From positions 434,001 through 498,000 of the forward strand of contig CAXTHH010000001.1 in the NCBI GenBank assembly GCA_964244065.1: a stretch of 64,000 bases of DNA, in the 5' to 3' direction. A program made the position numbers and the translations under genes. This DNA comes from JASLDZ01 sp964244065 (lineage in GTDB: Bacteria; Pseudomonadota; Alphaproteobacteria; Caulobacterales; Caulobacteraceae). This document shows, one piece after another, positions 13,952 through 22,025 of this stretch. Numbering within the stretch: position 1 is the stretch's first letter; each line of letters begins with the position of its first letter. The notes under the pieces are model-generated. The model did not search any database, was not told where the DNA came from, and saw nothing but the letters and a program-made list of their open reading frames with translations.

Positions 13952-14977
13952 TCAGGTCTCCGCCGGGGGTTCGCCCGGCGGAGCCTCGGAAGGGGTGGCC
14001 GGCGGGGCGTCGGAAGAGTCGCCCGCGTCGGTGGTGCTGGGGGTCACATGACCGGCTCCCGCGTCGGCGGCCGTCGATGCGGCCTGGGTGCTGGCGGCGG
14101 CGGTCGCGGCGGCCTTGGCCTCGCGCTCCAGCCGCTGGATCACGTTGTCGATCTTGGCGCCCCTGGGGTCGAGCTGGCGGGCGCGGGTGAGCTCCGAGAG
14201 CGCGGCGTCTCGCGCCGCCGCCGCGTCGGCCGGGCTGGTCGCTTCCCCGGCGGCGCGGGTGATTTCCAGGCCAATCGCCTTGTGCAGGCGGCCCTTCACC
14301 TCGTCCGGCATGTCGAGGCCGGCGACGGCGTCGCGGATCGCCTGCAGAGCGAAGACGTGGCCGCGAGGAATGGGCGTGCCCGCCTTCACCGCGTCCAGTG
14401 CGTGGTCGGCGGCTTCCTCGGCGACCATGGTCGGCAGGTCGCGCTTGAAGAGCGGGCCGAGCTGGAACCCATGCGTCTGGGCGAAGGTGAACAGGGCCGC
14501 GGCCGCCGGCAGGTCGCCGGTGTCCAGCCGCCAGATGAGCATGCGGACGACCACGTCGTCCTGCGGCGCGCGAAAGCTGGGGTCGCGCGCACGGGCCGCC
14601 TCGGCGGCGTCGATGACGCCCTCCACGTAGGCGTCGAACTTGGGCAGCAGCTCGCGCTTGCGGGCCACCTTCGCCTCGCGCGACTTCAGCTCCTTCAGGC
14701 CGCGCAAGTCGTGCGCCAGGTCCATGCGGACCAGCGCCACGGGATCGGGCGCGCGGGACGAGTCGGGCGTGTTGTCGTTGGCCGCGGCGGTCAGGGCGAC
14801 GGCCGCCACGCCGGCGTGGTGCATGCGGTGGCGCTGGCCCAGGGTCGGCTCCAGCGGCACGGCCGCCTCCCTGGGCTCCGGCGCGGGCATGGAGGTGGGC
14901 GCACCGGCGATCCGGGCCTGCTCGGCGGCGATGCGCGCGAGGTGGCGGCGGGCGGGGGTCATCAGCATGGCCGACAC
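13952..14977 (-). CDS. M: Terminase small/endonuclease subunit gpM
   Basis: 341 residues, longer than P2 gpM (247) because of a disordered C-terminal Ala/Thr/Pro tail from about residue 285. The start MSAMLMTPARRHLARI and the blocks LKSREAKVARKRELLPKFDAYVEG, FRAPQDDVVVRMLIWRLDTGDL and ALFTFAQTHGFQLGPLFKRDLPTMVAEE are characteristic of the Phage_term_smal (P2 M) family. It cuts cos DNA during packaging with P. It is part of the O-N-M-L-X run. Confidence 0.92.
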   Translation of the reverse strand: MSAMLMTPARRHLARIAAEQARIAGAPTSMPAPEPREAAVPLEPTLGQRHRMHHAGVAAVALTAAANDNTPDSSRAPDPVALVRMDLAHDLRGLKELKSREAKVARKRELLPKFDAYVEGVIDAAEAARARDPSFRAPQDDVVVRMLIWRLDTGDLPAAAALFTFAQTHGFQLGPLFKRDLPTMVAEEAADHALDAVKAGTPIPRGHVFALQAIRDAVAGLDMPDEVKGRLHKAIGLEITRAAGEATSPADAAAARDAALSELTRARQLDPRGAKIDNVIQRLEREAKAAATAAASTQAASTAADAGAGHVTPSTTDAGDSSDAPPATPSEAPPGEPPAET

Positions 14978-15094
14978 GATCTCTCTCGCCCGAGCCGGGG
15001 GCGGCGGGTCTCTCTGGGGTGAAGGTGCGCGGCGGCCGGGGAGAGACGACCCGGCCGCCGCGCCGTCGCGCGGCGCCCCTGGGGGGCGAAGACG

Positions 15095-16132
15095 CTACGC
15101 GACGAACTGGATGTTCTCGATCAGGCAGCCGTAATCGAAGTCCTCGACCACGTAGGCGTCGTTGGAGGACTCGTAGGTCTCGACGCGGTCCGCCTCCGGC
15201 ACGTCCTTGATCGTGCGCCGGCGTTTGCCCTCCTGCTCGTAGATCGACAGGTTGTCGAAACGGGTCACGAACACGGAGCCGGGCGGAAAGAACGGCACAC
15301 GCGCGGCCTGCAGGCCGCCGAGGCGCTTCGTGCCCAGGATCACGTCTGCGGCCAGCTGCTCGGTCGGGTCGAGGTTCTCGTTGACGAGCGGGAAGTACTT
15401 GTCGTGCAGCAGGTCCCGTCCACAGATGGCGACCAGGCCGGTGTCGTCCTGCGCCCAGGCGGGCAACAGGCTATTCACCGCATCGTAGATGGCGGAGTCG
15501 AGGGTCCGGTAGTCGGAGCCGCTCGCGGCGCTTGGGGAGATGGTCACCTTGCCCGCGGTGGCGCCTGTAGCGAGGCGGCGGGCGCCCCCGTTGAAGCCGC
15601 GGACCTTCTCCAGCCAGCCGACGTTCACGTCCTGCAGCAGGGGATTGTTGACGCGGTTGGTGGTGGCCGCGGCCGAGACGCCGTTGAACCCGGTCATGAT
15701 GCGGTCGCGCGCCTGCTGTCGGAGGATCGCGTTGGTGATGCGGGTCTGGAAGTCCTTGAACTTCGCCCACATGTCGAGCTTGGCGTAGCGCAGGTGCGTG
15801 TCGCTGTTGGTCTGCTTGACTTCGTACCCGCTGTCGTCGAGCCCGGTGGGATCGACGGTGGCCCGGCGCCCGGCGCCCGTGGTGTCCGTGCGGCCGGCCA
15901 AAGTGGTGTTGATCCCGAGGCCGAGCTTCTCGCCCTTCATCTCAGGCACCAGGGTGATGTTGATCTTCTGCAGGAAGGACGAGTCTTCGCCCTGCTTGTC
16001 GATCAGGCGCTGCTGGACGGACGGGGCGGCGGTGAACGCCTTGGCGCCCCGCACGTCCGCGGCGTCGGCGCCGTTGAGTTCGGCCTGGCGCTCCAGGTAA
16101 CGGTTGAAGGCCTGGCGGGTGGCGGGGTTCAT
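15095..16132 (-). CDS. N: Major capsid protein gpN
   Basis: 345 residues starting MNPATRQAFNRYLERQAELNGAD, close to the 357 residues of P2 N. Conserved blocks include QRLIDKQGEDSSFLQKINITLVPEMKGEKLGLG, RQQARDRIMTGFNGVSAA, LQDVNVGWLEKVR and GRDLLHDKYFPLVN. It forms the icosahedral shell and is normally trimmed at the N terminus by the O protease. A gap of about 117 bases separates it from M. Confidence 0.95.
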   Translation of the reverse strand: MNPATRQAFNRYLERQAELNGADAADVRGAKAFTAAPSVQQRLIDKQGEDSSFLQKINITLVPEMKGEKLGLGINTTLAGRTDTTGAGRRATVDPTGLDDSGYEVKQTNSDTHLRYAKLDMWAKFKDFQTRITNAILRQQARDRIMTGFNGVSAAATTNRVNNPLLQDVNVGWLEKVRGFNGGARRLATGATAGKVTISPSAASGSDYRTLDSAIYDAVNSLLPAWAQDDTGLVAICGRDLLHDKYFPLVNENLDPTEQLAADVILGTKRLGGLQAARVPFFPPGSVFVTRFDNLSIYEQEGKRRRTIKDVPEADRVETYESSNDAYVVEDFDYGCLIENIQFVA

Positions 16133-16184
16133 CGCGGAGGGGTTCCCGGTCGGGTGAGGTCGGAGGAGGGATGTTCGGGGGCGG

Positions 16185-17042
16185 TCAGCAGTCGACCAGC
16201 TCAGCCCCGGAGCCGCCGATGGCGGGCGGGCGGGCGGTGTGCCGGGCCGTGCCGTCCATGCCGGCCTTGAGCGCGTCGTGGTCGGTGCGCAGGCCGTCGA
16301 GCTTGGTGGAGAAGGCGGCCAGGCGGCCGTCGATCTTCTCGCCCAGCTTCTCGACTACGGCGGTGAAGGCCGCGGTGGGATCGGCGCCCGGGCTGGCCGC
16401 GGTCGTGGTCGCCGGGGCGGGCTCGGCCTTCTTGCCCATGCCCAGCTCGCGGAAAGCGCCGACGATCATGTCCTTGAGTGAAAGCTCGGCGGCGGCGCCG
16501 GCCTCCAGCTCGAAGGCGGTCTCGTGGGCGGCGCTGAAGAAGTTGGCCGGGGCCTGCTTGCGGCGGTCGAGGTCGGCCTTCAGCGCCTTGGCCGCGGCGT
16601 TGTCCGCCGTGGCGGAGAACGCCAGGATGTCGGTGCCGAGGGAGGCGGGCGAGTCGGTGACGGCGACGCCCACCAGGCCGGCCTTGCCGGTGCCCGCGAA
16701 GTTCGGGGTGATCTCGACCGAGGTGTAGATCTTCTGCCGCTTGCGGTTGATCTCCACCAGCTCGTCGATCGGGTCCATCTGGGCGTAGAGCGCGCGGCGC
16801 TTCTGGACCTTGCCGTCGATGGTCAGGTCGATGTCGCGGGCTTCCAGCGCCAGGACGTCGCCGTAGGACTTGAAGGGGCCGTCCGGGGTGTAGCCCCGCA
16901 GGTGCTCCATGTTGATCCGGACGCCGTAGGTCTCGCGGTTGAAGCCCGCGGCCATCTCGTTGATCTCCTGGGCGGAGATGGTCCGGCCGTCGGTGGCGGT
17001 GGCGCCTTCGACGGCGATGCGGAACGACTTCGTCTTCGCCAT
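16185..17042 (-). CDS. O: Capsid scaffold/maturation protease gpO
   Basis: 285 residues starting MAKTKSFRIAVEGATATDGRTI, equal in size to P2 gpO (284). The P2 catalytic triad Asp19/His48/Ser107 is matched by Asp18 (ATDGR), His47 (NMEHLRGY) and Ser108 (IYTSVEI). The C-terminal half, from about residue 190, is helical and scaffold-like. It guides shell assembly, then cleaves itself and N. It starts 118 bp from the centre of the O/P intergenic dyad, so its transcript would have a leader of about 60 bases. Confidence 0.94.
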   Translation of the reverse strand: MAKTKSFRIAVEGATATDGRTISAQEINEMAAGFNRETYGVRINMEHLRGYTPDGPFKSYGDVLALEARDIDLTIDGKVQKRRALYAQMDPIDELVEINRKRQKIYTSVEITPNFAGTGKAGLVGVAVTDSPASLGTDILAFSATADNAAAKALKADLDRRKQAPANFFSAAHETAFELEAGAAAELSLKDMIVGAFRELGMGKKAEPAPATTTAASPGADPTAAFTAVVEKLGEKIDGRLAAFSTKLDGLRTDHDALKAGMDGTARHTARPPAIGGSGAELVDC

Positions 17043-17146
17043 GGAGATGTCGGGCCTCGTCCTCGGGTCGGGTCGGCGGTCCCGATCGGGGGCCGCGTAT
17101 GCAGGGCCCGAGTGACACGCGCGGCCCCCCGGCGGTCGAGCCGGGC

Positions 17147-17173
17147 CTGTTGTTCGGCCGCGCCGAACAACAG
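17147..17173. promoter_or_regulatory. 27-bp perfect inverted repeat between divergent P and O (putative late activator site)
   Basis: Arms CTGTTGTTCGGC and GCCGAACAACAG around CGC; one more C/G pair flanks it (17146/17174). It lies between two divergently read genes, where a terminator would make no sense, so a protein-binding site is the better reading. The centre (17160) is 59 bp from the P start codon and 118 bp from the O start codon. P2 also places activator-dependent late promoters back-to-back between P and O. Confidence 0.82.
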
Positions 17174-17218
17174 GGGTGCGGACGGAGGGCCTAGCCTGCG
17201 CCCGTAGGGTCCGCGGCC

Positions 17219-19090
17219 ATGACGGCCGACGTGGCGGAACAGGAAGAGGGGGGCGGCCCGCGCCGTCGCGCGGCGCGATCAGGCCTGTCGACGGACCCTG
17301 TGCTGCTGGCTCCGCCCGATGGCGGCGATCCGCGGCGCGCCGCGCGGAACCTGTTCTTTCAGGGCTGGCGGCTGACCGAGATCGCCGACTGGCTGGAGCT
17401 CCCGCTTCCCACGGTGGCCAGCTGGAAGGGGCGCGACAAGTGGGAGTCGGCGCTGCCGCTCGACCGCGTCGAGTGCGTGATCGAGGCGAAGCTGGTGCAG
17501 CTGGTCTGCCTGCCGTCGCCCATGCCCGGCTGGGCGCTGAAGGAGATCGACCACCTCACCCGCCAGCTGGAGCGCACCAGCCGCGTCCGCCGCTACGGCC
17601 AGCCCGGCGGGCACGAGGGCGACCTGAACCCGGCGGTGAGCGAGCGCGGCCGCAAGGCGCGCGCGGCGCGGCCGGCGGCGAACCTGTTCACCGACGAACA
17701 GGCCTGCAAGCTGATCGACCTCTTCCACGAGGAGAACTTCGCCTACCAGGAGAACTGGTGGGCCAGCTCGAGCCTGCGCACGCGCTGCCTGCTCAAGAGC
17801 CGCCAGGTCGGGGCGAGCTGGTATTTCGCCCGCGAGGCGCTGATCACCGCGCTGGAGACCGGCCGGAACCAGATCTTCCTCTCGGCCTCGAAGAACCAGG
17901 CCCGCGTGTTCCGGGAGTATGTGGTCGCCTTCGCCGCCAAGGTTGGCGTCGAGCTGAAGGGCGACCCGATCAGCCTGCCGCCCAACGAGGCGGGCGAGAG
18001 CGCGACGCTCTACTTCCTGGCCACCAACAGCCGGACGGCCCAGGGCTACCACGGCGACTTCATCTTCGACGAGTTCTTCTGGACCCAGCGCTTCCGTACC
18101 CTGAACAAGGTGGCTCGGGCGATGGCCACACAGAAGATGTATCGGAAGACGTATCTCTCCACGCCGTCGTCGATCCAGCACGAGGCCTACGACTTCTGGA
18201 GCGGGGCGGAGTTCAATCGCAATCGGCCCAAGGACCAGCGCGCCGCCTTCAACCTGACCCACGAGCACCTGCGGGGCGGGCGCATGGGGCCGGACGGCAT
18301 GCACCGCGAGATCCTGACCATCCACGACGCCGTGGCGCGCGGGATGGACCGCTTCGACGTCGAGGAGCTGCAGCGCGAGAACAACCCGGCCGACTTCTCC
18401 AACCTCTACCTGTGCGAGTTCGTGGACGACACGCAGAGCGTCTTCCCGCTCTCGATGCTGTCGCCCTGCATGGTGGACGCCTGGGAGAGCTGGGCGGACG
18501 TCGACTGGCTGGCCATGTCCGTCGAGGGCCGGCCCTACACCGGCCCCGTGTGGATCGGCTACGACCCCACGCGCTCGGGCGACCGCGCCGCCCTGATCGT
18601 GCTGGCCGCCCCGCCGGCGCCTGGCCTCGGCAAGTTCCGGGTGCTGGAGAAGCACCGCTTCGCCGGCATGGACTTCCCCGCGCAGGCCGAGGCCATCCGC
18701 CGGATCTGCACGCGCTACCGCGTCGAGAAGATCGCCGTCGATCACAACGGCCTGGGCGTCGCCGTGCTCGACCTGGTGCGCGTGTTCTTCCCCGGCGTCG
18801 CCACGGTCGACTACACGCCCGAGGGCAAGCAGCGGATGGTGCTGAAGCTCTGGGACGTCATCAAGGGCGGCCGCCTGGAGTTCGACGCCGGCGACACCGA
18901 CCTGGCCGCGGCCCTGATGGCCATCCGCAAGGCGATCACCGCCAGCGGCAGGTCGATCACCTATGAGGCCGGCCGCTCGGACGAGGGCGGCCACGCCGAC
19001 CTCGCCTGGGCGCTGATGAACGCGGTGGTGCAGGAGCCGATCGACGCGGCGCACGGCGGCGCACGGCGCGGCCTGGTCGAGGTCTACTGA
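17219..19090 (+). CDS. P: Terminase large (ATPase) subunit gpP
   Basis: 623 residues, slightly longer than P2 P (590). An N-terminal helix-turn-helix (FQGWRLTEIADWLELPLPTVASWK, about 48-70) is followed by the Walker A-like LLKSRQVGAS (191-200), Walker B FIFDEF (281-286), and a C-terminal nuclease-like part with GYDPTRSGDRAAL and DHNGLGVAVLDLV. It pumps DNA into the prohead. The ATG has no clear ribosome binding site and sits 59 bp from the dyad centre. Its stop is followed after one base by the next start. Confidence 0.95.
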   Translation: MTADVAEQEEGGGPRRRAARSGLSTDPVLLAPPDGGDPRRAARNLFFQGWRLTEIADWLELPLPTVASWKGRDKWESALPLDRVECVIEAKLVQLVCLPSPMPGWALKEIDHLTRQLERTSRVRRYGQPGGHEGDLNPAVSERGRKARAARPAANLFTDEQACKLIDLFHEENFAYQENWWASSSLRTRCLLKSRQVGASWYFAREALITALETGRNQIFLSASKNQARVFREYVVAFAAKVGVELKGDPISLPPNEAGESATLYFLATNSRTAQGYHGDFIFDEFFWTQRFRTLNKVARAMATQKMYRKTYLSTPSSIQHEAYDFWSGAEFNRNRPKDQRAAFNLTHEHLRGGRMGPDGMHREILTIHDAVARGMDRFDVEELQRENNPADFSNLYLCEFVDDTQSVFPLSMLSPCMVDAWESWADVDWLAMSVEGRPYTGPVWIGYDPTRSGDRAALIVLAAPPAPGLGKFRVLEKHRFAGMDFPAQAEAIRRICTRYRVEKIAVDHNGLGVAVLDLVRVFFPGVATVDYTPEGKQRMVLKLWDVIKGGRLEFDAGDTDLAAALMAIRKAITASGRSITYEAGRSDEGGHADLAWALMNAVVQEPIDAAHGGARRGLVEVY

Positions 19091-19091
19091 A

Positions 19092-19352
19092 GTGGGCCCA
19101 GAGAGCGGGAACGTCGTGACCGGGCCCTGGGCGCCGAACACCCGCGCGGCGCGCCCCATGCCTGGCCCCGAGCTGCGCCGGCGCCTGCCGCACGGGCCGG
19201 TGCTGCTGGTGATCGAGGACAGGGGCGCGCTGCTGCGCGCCCGCCTCCACTTTCCCGGGCCGGATGCGGACCTGGCGCGCCAGGTCTCGGCCGTGGCGAA
19301 CGACCTCCGCGCGCTCTTCCCTGACACGCCGATCGATCTGAGGATCGCATGA
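19092..19352 (+). CDS. Small unknown protein between P and Q
   Basis: 86 residues from a GTG two bases after the P stop; its own stop overlaps the Q start as ATGA. The first 30 residues are Pro/Arg-rich. The rest (PHGPVLLVIEDRGALLRARLHFPGPDADLARQVSAVANDLRALF) looks like a short alpha/beta domain. I recognise no family. P2 has P and Q adjacent, so this is an insertion between them. Tight coupling on both sides supports a real gene. Confidence 0.6.
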   Translation: MGPESGNVVTGPWAPNTRAARPMPGPELRRRLPHGPVLLVIEDRGALLRARLHFPGPDADLARQVSAVANDLRALFPDTPIDLRIA

Positions 19353-20401
19353 CCGACCTTCTCCCCGCGCCGGCCGAGGCCGCCGCGCCCGCCCAGGGCA
19401 TGTCCGTGTTCAGCTTCGGCGACGCCGAGCCGGTGATGAGCCGGCGCGACGTGCTCGACCACATCGAGTGCTGGGTGAACGGACGCTGGTATTCGCCGCC
19501 GATCCCGCCGGCGGGCCTGGCGCGCGCCTTCCGCGTGGGGCCGCACCACGAGAGCGCGATCCGGCTGAAGGTGCAGCTCCTGGCCGGCATGTTCGAGCCG
19601 ACGCGGCTGATGAGCCTGGCCGTGTTCAAGGGCCTGGCGCTGGACTTCCTGGTGTTCGGGAACGCCTATCCCTCGAAGGTGAAGGCGCTCTCCGGCCGCG
19701 CGCACCACATCGAGCAGCCGCTGGCGCGCTACATGCGCCGGGGCGTGGAGCCGGGCGCCTTCTTCCAGGTGATCGGCGACGGCTGGGCGCCGGGACGGGA
19801 GACGGAGCACGCCTTCGAGATCGGCTCGGTGCTGCAGGTGGCCGAGCCCGACATCAACCAGGACCTCTATGGCCTGCCGCAGTACATCTCCGCCCTGCAG
19901 TCGGCCTTCCTGAACGAGGCGGCGACGATCTTCCGCCGCCGCTACTATGAGAACGGCAGCCATGCGGGGTTCTTCCTTTACCTGACCGACGCCACGAAGA
20001 CGGACGACGACGTGGACGCGATCCGCAAGGCGCTGCGCGACAGCAAGGGCCCGGGGAACTTCAAGAACGTCTTCATCCACGCGCCGGGCGGGAAATCGGA
20101 CGGGCTGAAGCTGGTGCCGATCAGCGAGGTGACGGCGAAGGACGAGTTCCTGGGGATCAAGGGCGCGAGCCGCGACGACGTGCTGGCCGCGCACCGCTGC
20201 CCGCCGCCGCTCCTCGGCATCGTGCCCCAGAACACGGGCGGCTTCGGCGACGTCAGCAAGGCGACGGACGTGTTCGTGCGCAATGAGATCGAGCCGCTGA
20301 AGGGCGTGTTCCTGGCCATCAACGACTGGGCGGGCGAGGAGGCGGTGCGCTTCCGGGCCTGGGAGCCGATGGGCGCGAGCGCGGCGCCGGCCAAGCCCTA
20401 G
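19349..20401 (+). CDS. Q: Portal protein gpQ
   Basis: 350 residues starting MTDLLPAPAEAAAPAQGMSVFSFGD, near the 344 residues of P2 Q. The blocks LDHIECWVNGRWYSPPIPPAGLARAF, LALDFLVFGNAYPSKVKAL, FQVIGDGW and DINQDLYGLPQYISALQSAFLNEAATIFRRRYYENGSHAGFFLYLTDA are characteristic of the P2-type (PBSX family) portal. It forms the dodecameric DNA gate of the head. Its TAG shares bases with the TAG of the convergent gene on the other strand (CTAG at 20398-20401). Confidence 0.95.
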   Translation: MTDLLPAPAEAAAPAQGMSVFSFGDAEPVMSRRDVLDHIECWVNGRWYSPPIPPAGLARAFRVGPHHESAIRLKVQLLAGMFEPTRLMSLAVFKGLALDFLVFGNAYPSKVKALSGRAHHIEQPLARYMRRGVEPGAFFQVIGDGWAPGRETEHAFEIGSVLQVAEPDINQDLYGLPQYISALQSAFLNEAATIFRRRYYENGSHAGFFLYLTDATKTDDDVDAIRKALRDSKGPGNFKNVFIHAPGGKSDGLKLVPISEVTAKDEFLGIKGASRDDVLAAHRCPPPLLGIVPQNTGGFGDVSKATDVFVRNEIEPLKGVFLAINDWAGEEAVRFRAWEPMGASAAPAKP

Positions 20402-20994
20402 CCCAGCCCGCCCGGCGACTGCGACCGGAAGAGGGTGATCCGCCAGCGCCGGTCGCCGCACGCCGGGCAGGCGCCGCGGATCAGGCCCGGCGAGAGCGCC
20501 ACCGGCGCCGGCGGCCTGGCCGGCGGCGCGGGGAGGGCGAGCGCGGCTGAGCCGCCGCCCTGGACCACCAGCCGCGCGAAGGCCCGGACCGGGTAGCGGC
20601 GCGGCTTGAGCCCTCCGCACCCGCAGGAAACGATCACGTTCGCAGCGGGGTCGCTCAGGTAGGCCCCGAGCGGCAGGCCCGACGGGTAGGTCTCGGGCGC
20701 CCAGTCCAAGCGGCACGGGACCAGGCCGCATCTGTAGCTGTCCAGGATGTCGGCCAGCGGCGTGACGCCGTGGCCGCTCGCGCACCATGCGCGCGCGTCG
20801 AAGCGGACGCGCCGCCCGCAGTCTGGCCGCTTGCCGCAGCGGCCGGTCAGGACGGAGCCGCGCGCCAGGACGCCCGCGGGCGTCTGCGGCTCCTCCACCT
20901 TCCCGTCGGCCTGCAGCAGCCACCCCGCGGAGGCGTGCCGGCGCGCCTCCGCCTCCAGCTCCCGCTCGCGCCGCTCCGACGTGTTGTGGCCCAC
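20398..20994 (-). CDS. Cysteine-rich, probably zinc-binding prophage protein (candidate late activator)
   Basis: 198 residues from a GTG at 20994. Nine cysteines fall in clusters: C53-x5-C59, C71-x3-H75, C89-x4-C94, C124-x-C126 and C176-PA-C179. The N-terminal 35 residues are a charged helix, and the last 25 form a CPACGDRRWRITLF ribbon. No known family was recognised. P2 Ogr/Delta is also a cysteine zinc protein, but it is much shorter (72 residues) and not visibly homologous. The gene lies alone, convergent to Q, at the right end of the prophage. A role at the 27-bp dyads is a hypothesis only. Confidence 0.6.
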   Translation of the reverse strand: MGHNTSERRERELEAEARRHASAGWLLQADGKVEEPQTPAGVLARGSVLTGRCGKRPDCGRRVRFDARAWCASGHGVTPLADILDSYRCGLVPCRLDWAPETYPSGLPLGAYLSDPAANVIVSCGCGGLKPRRYPVRAFARLVVQGGGSAALALPAPPARPPAPVALSPGLIRGACPACGDRRWRITLFRSQSPGGLG

Positions 20995-21397
20995 CCCTGC
21001 GCCCTACCGCGAGGAGAACGGATCGGGAACCCCGGCCGCGAATCAGGCCTGTGGACCCCTGAACGGGCGCGGTGAGACCCCCGCCTCGCCCGCCGGCTTT
21101 CCATGGCGCGTTCTACGCGATCGACGTGCACGGCTAGGCGAAGGCTTGCCTGGGTTCGGCGAGCCGCGGGTGCCACCCGCCGGCTATGCGGTTCTACGCA
21201 GGAAGCTACCCCTCGCGGGACGGTTCAGGCCGTCGTAGGCCGCCTTCAGGCGGGCCAGGGTCTCGCGGTGCTCTGTGCCGATCAGCTCGGCCAAACGGGC
21301 AGGCTCAGACATGAGTTTCGGAAGCACGAAGTTGGAACGCGTGAGTCGGAACGACTTGGAACGCCCGTTCGGACCAGCCGCTAAGTGCTTGAAAGAA
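20995..21397. other. About 400 bp between the last prophage gene and tRNA-Asp; one doubtful 42-codon frame
   Basis: No recognised gene. A minus-strand frame from the ATG at 21312 to 21184 encodes MSEPARLAELIGTEHRETLA followed by LKAAYDGLNRPARGS, a plausible helical peptide, but it has no Shine-Dalgarno sequence. The plus-strand frames are Arg-rich shadows. No integrase or second att copy is seen. TTCTACGC occurs twice (near 21112 and 21192), without clear meaning. Confidence 0.35.
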
Positions 21398-21474
<77 letters not shown>

Positions 21475-21516
21475 GGATCGCGTCGGGGCGGCGGGCCCCC
21501 GTCCGGCGAGGCGGGT

Positions 21517-21545
21517 GGAATAGGGGGCGCCTCCCGGAGTGTCAA
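21517..21545 (-). promoter_or_regulatory. Sigma-70-type promoter of tRNA-Asp
   Basis: On the minus strand a perfect -35, TTGACA (21545-21540), is followed after 17 bases by TATTCC (21522-21517). Transcription would start near 21510, about 36 bases before the tRNA 5' end. The rest of the 21475-21647 spacer holds a GCCTCGG/CCGAGGC hairpin (21550-21568) and no clear nuoA promoter. Confidence 0.72.
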
Positions 21546-21647
21546 GCGCGCCTCGGGCCCCCCGAGGCGGCCTGGAAAGGCGGCGCCGCCCCTTTCACCG
21601 TAAGGCTCCGCTGGGCTAGAAGCGCGCCGTCCCATATGGGTGAGCGG

Positions 21648-22025
21648 ATGAGCGCCTTCCTTCTCGACTACCTGCCGATCGTCATCTTCCTGGCCGTGGC
21701 GGTCGTGCTGGGCCTGGGCTTCATGCTGGCCGCATGGGTGCTCGCGCCCAAGCACCCTGACCCGGAGAAGATCAGCGCCTACGAGTGCGGCTTCAACGCG
21801 TTCGAGGACGCCCGCATGAAGTTCGACGTGCGTTTCTACCTAGTGTCTATCCTGTTCATCATCTTCGACCTGGAGGTGGCGTTCCTGTTCCCGTGGGGCG
21901 TCAGCCTCATGAAGCTGCCGCACGACGCCCAGGTGTTCGCCTTCTGGTCGATGATGACCTTCCTGGGCGTGCTGACCGTGGGCTTCATCTACGAGTGGAA
22001 GAAGGGCGCCCTGGAATGGGAGTGA
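21648..22025 (+). CDS. nuoA: NADH-quinone oxidoreductase subunit A
   Basis: 125 residues from MSAFLLDYLPIVIFL; an in-frame ATG at 21636 would add four residues. There are three transmembrane helices, with the family signature DPEKISAYECGFNAFEDARMKFDVRFYLVSILFIIFDLEVAFLFPW. It is a membrane-arm subunit of proton-pumping complex I, near the quinone site. It is the first gene of a 14-subunit nuo cluster read rightwards. nuoB starts inside its last codons (10-base overlap). Confidence 0.95.
   Translation: MSAFLLDYLPIVIFLAVAVVLGLGFMLAAWVLAPKHPDPEKISAYECGFNAFEDARMKFDVRFYLVSILFIIFDLEVAFLFPWGVSLMKLPHDAQVFAFWSMMTFLGVLTVGFIYEWKKGALEWE

Noticed and set aside
17279..20923. A 1214-codon minus-strand open frame opposite P and Q
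   Set aside because: It has low-complexity Arg/Ala/Val/His composition and no domains, and it lies opposite clear terminase and portal genes.
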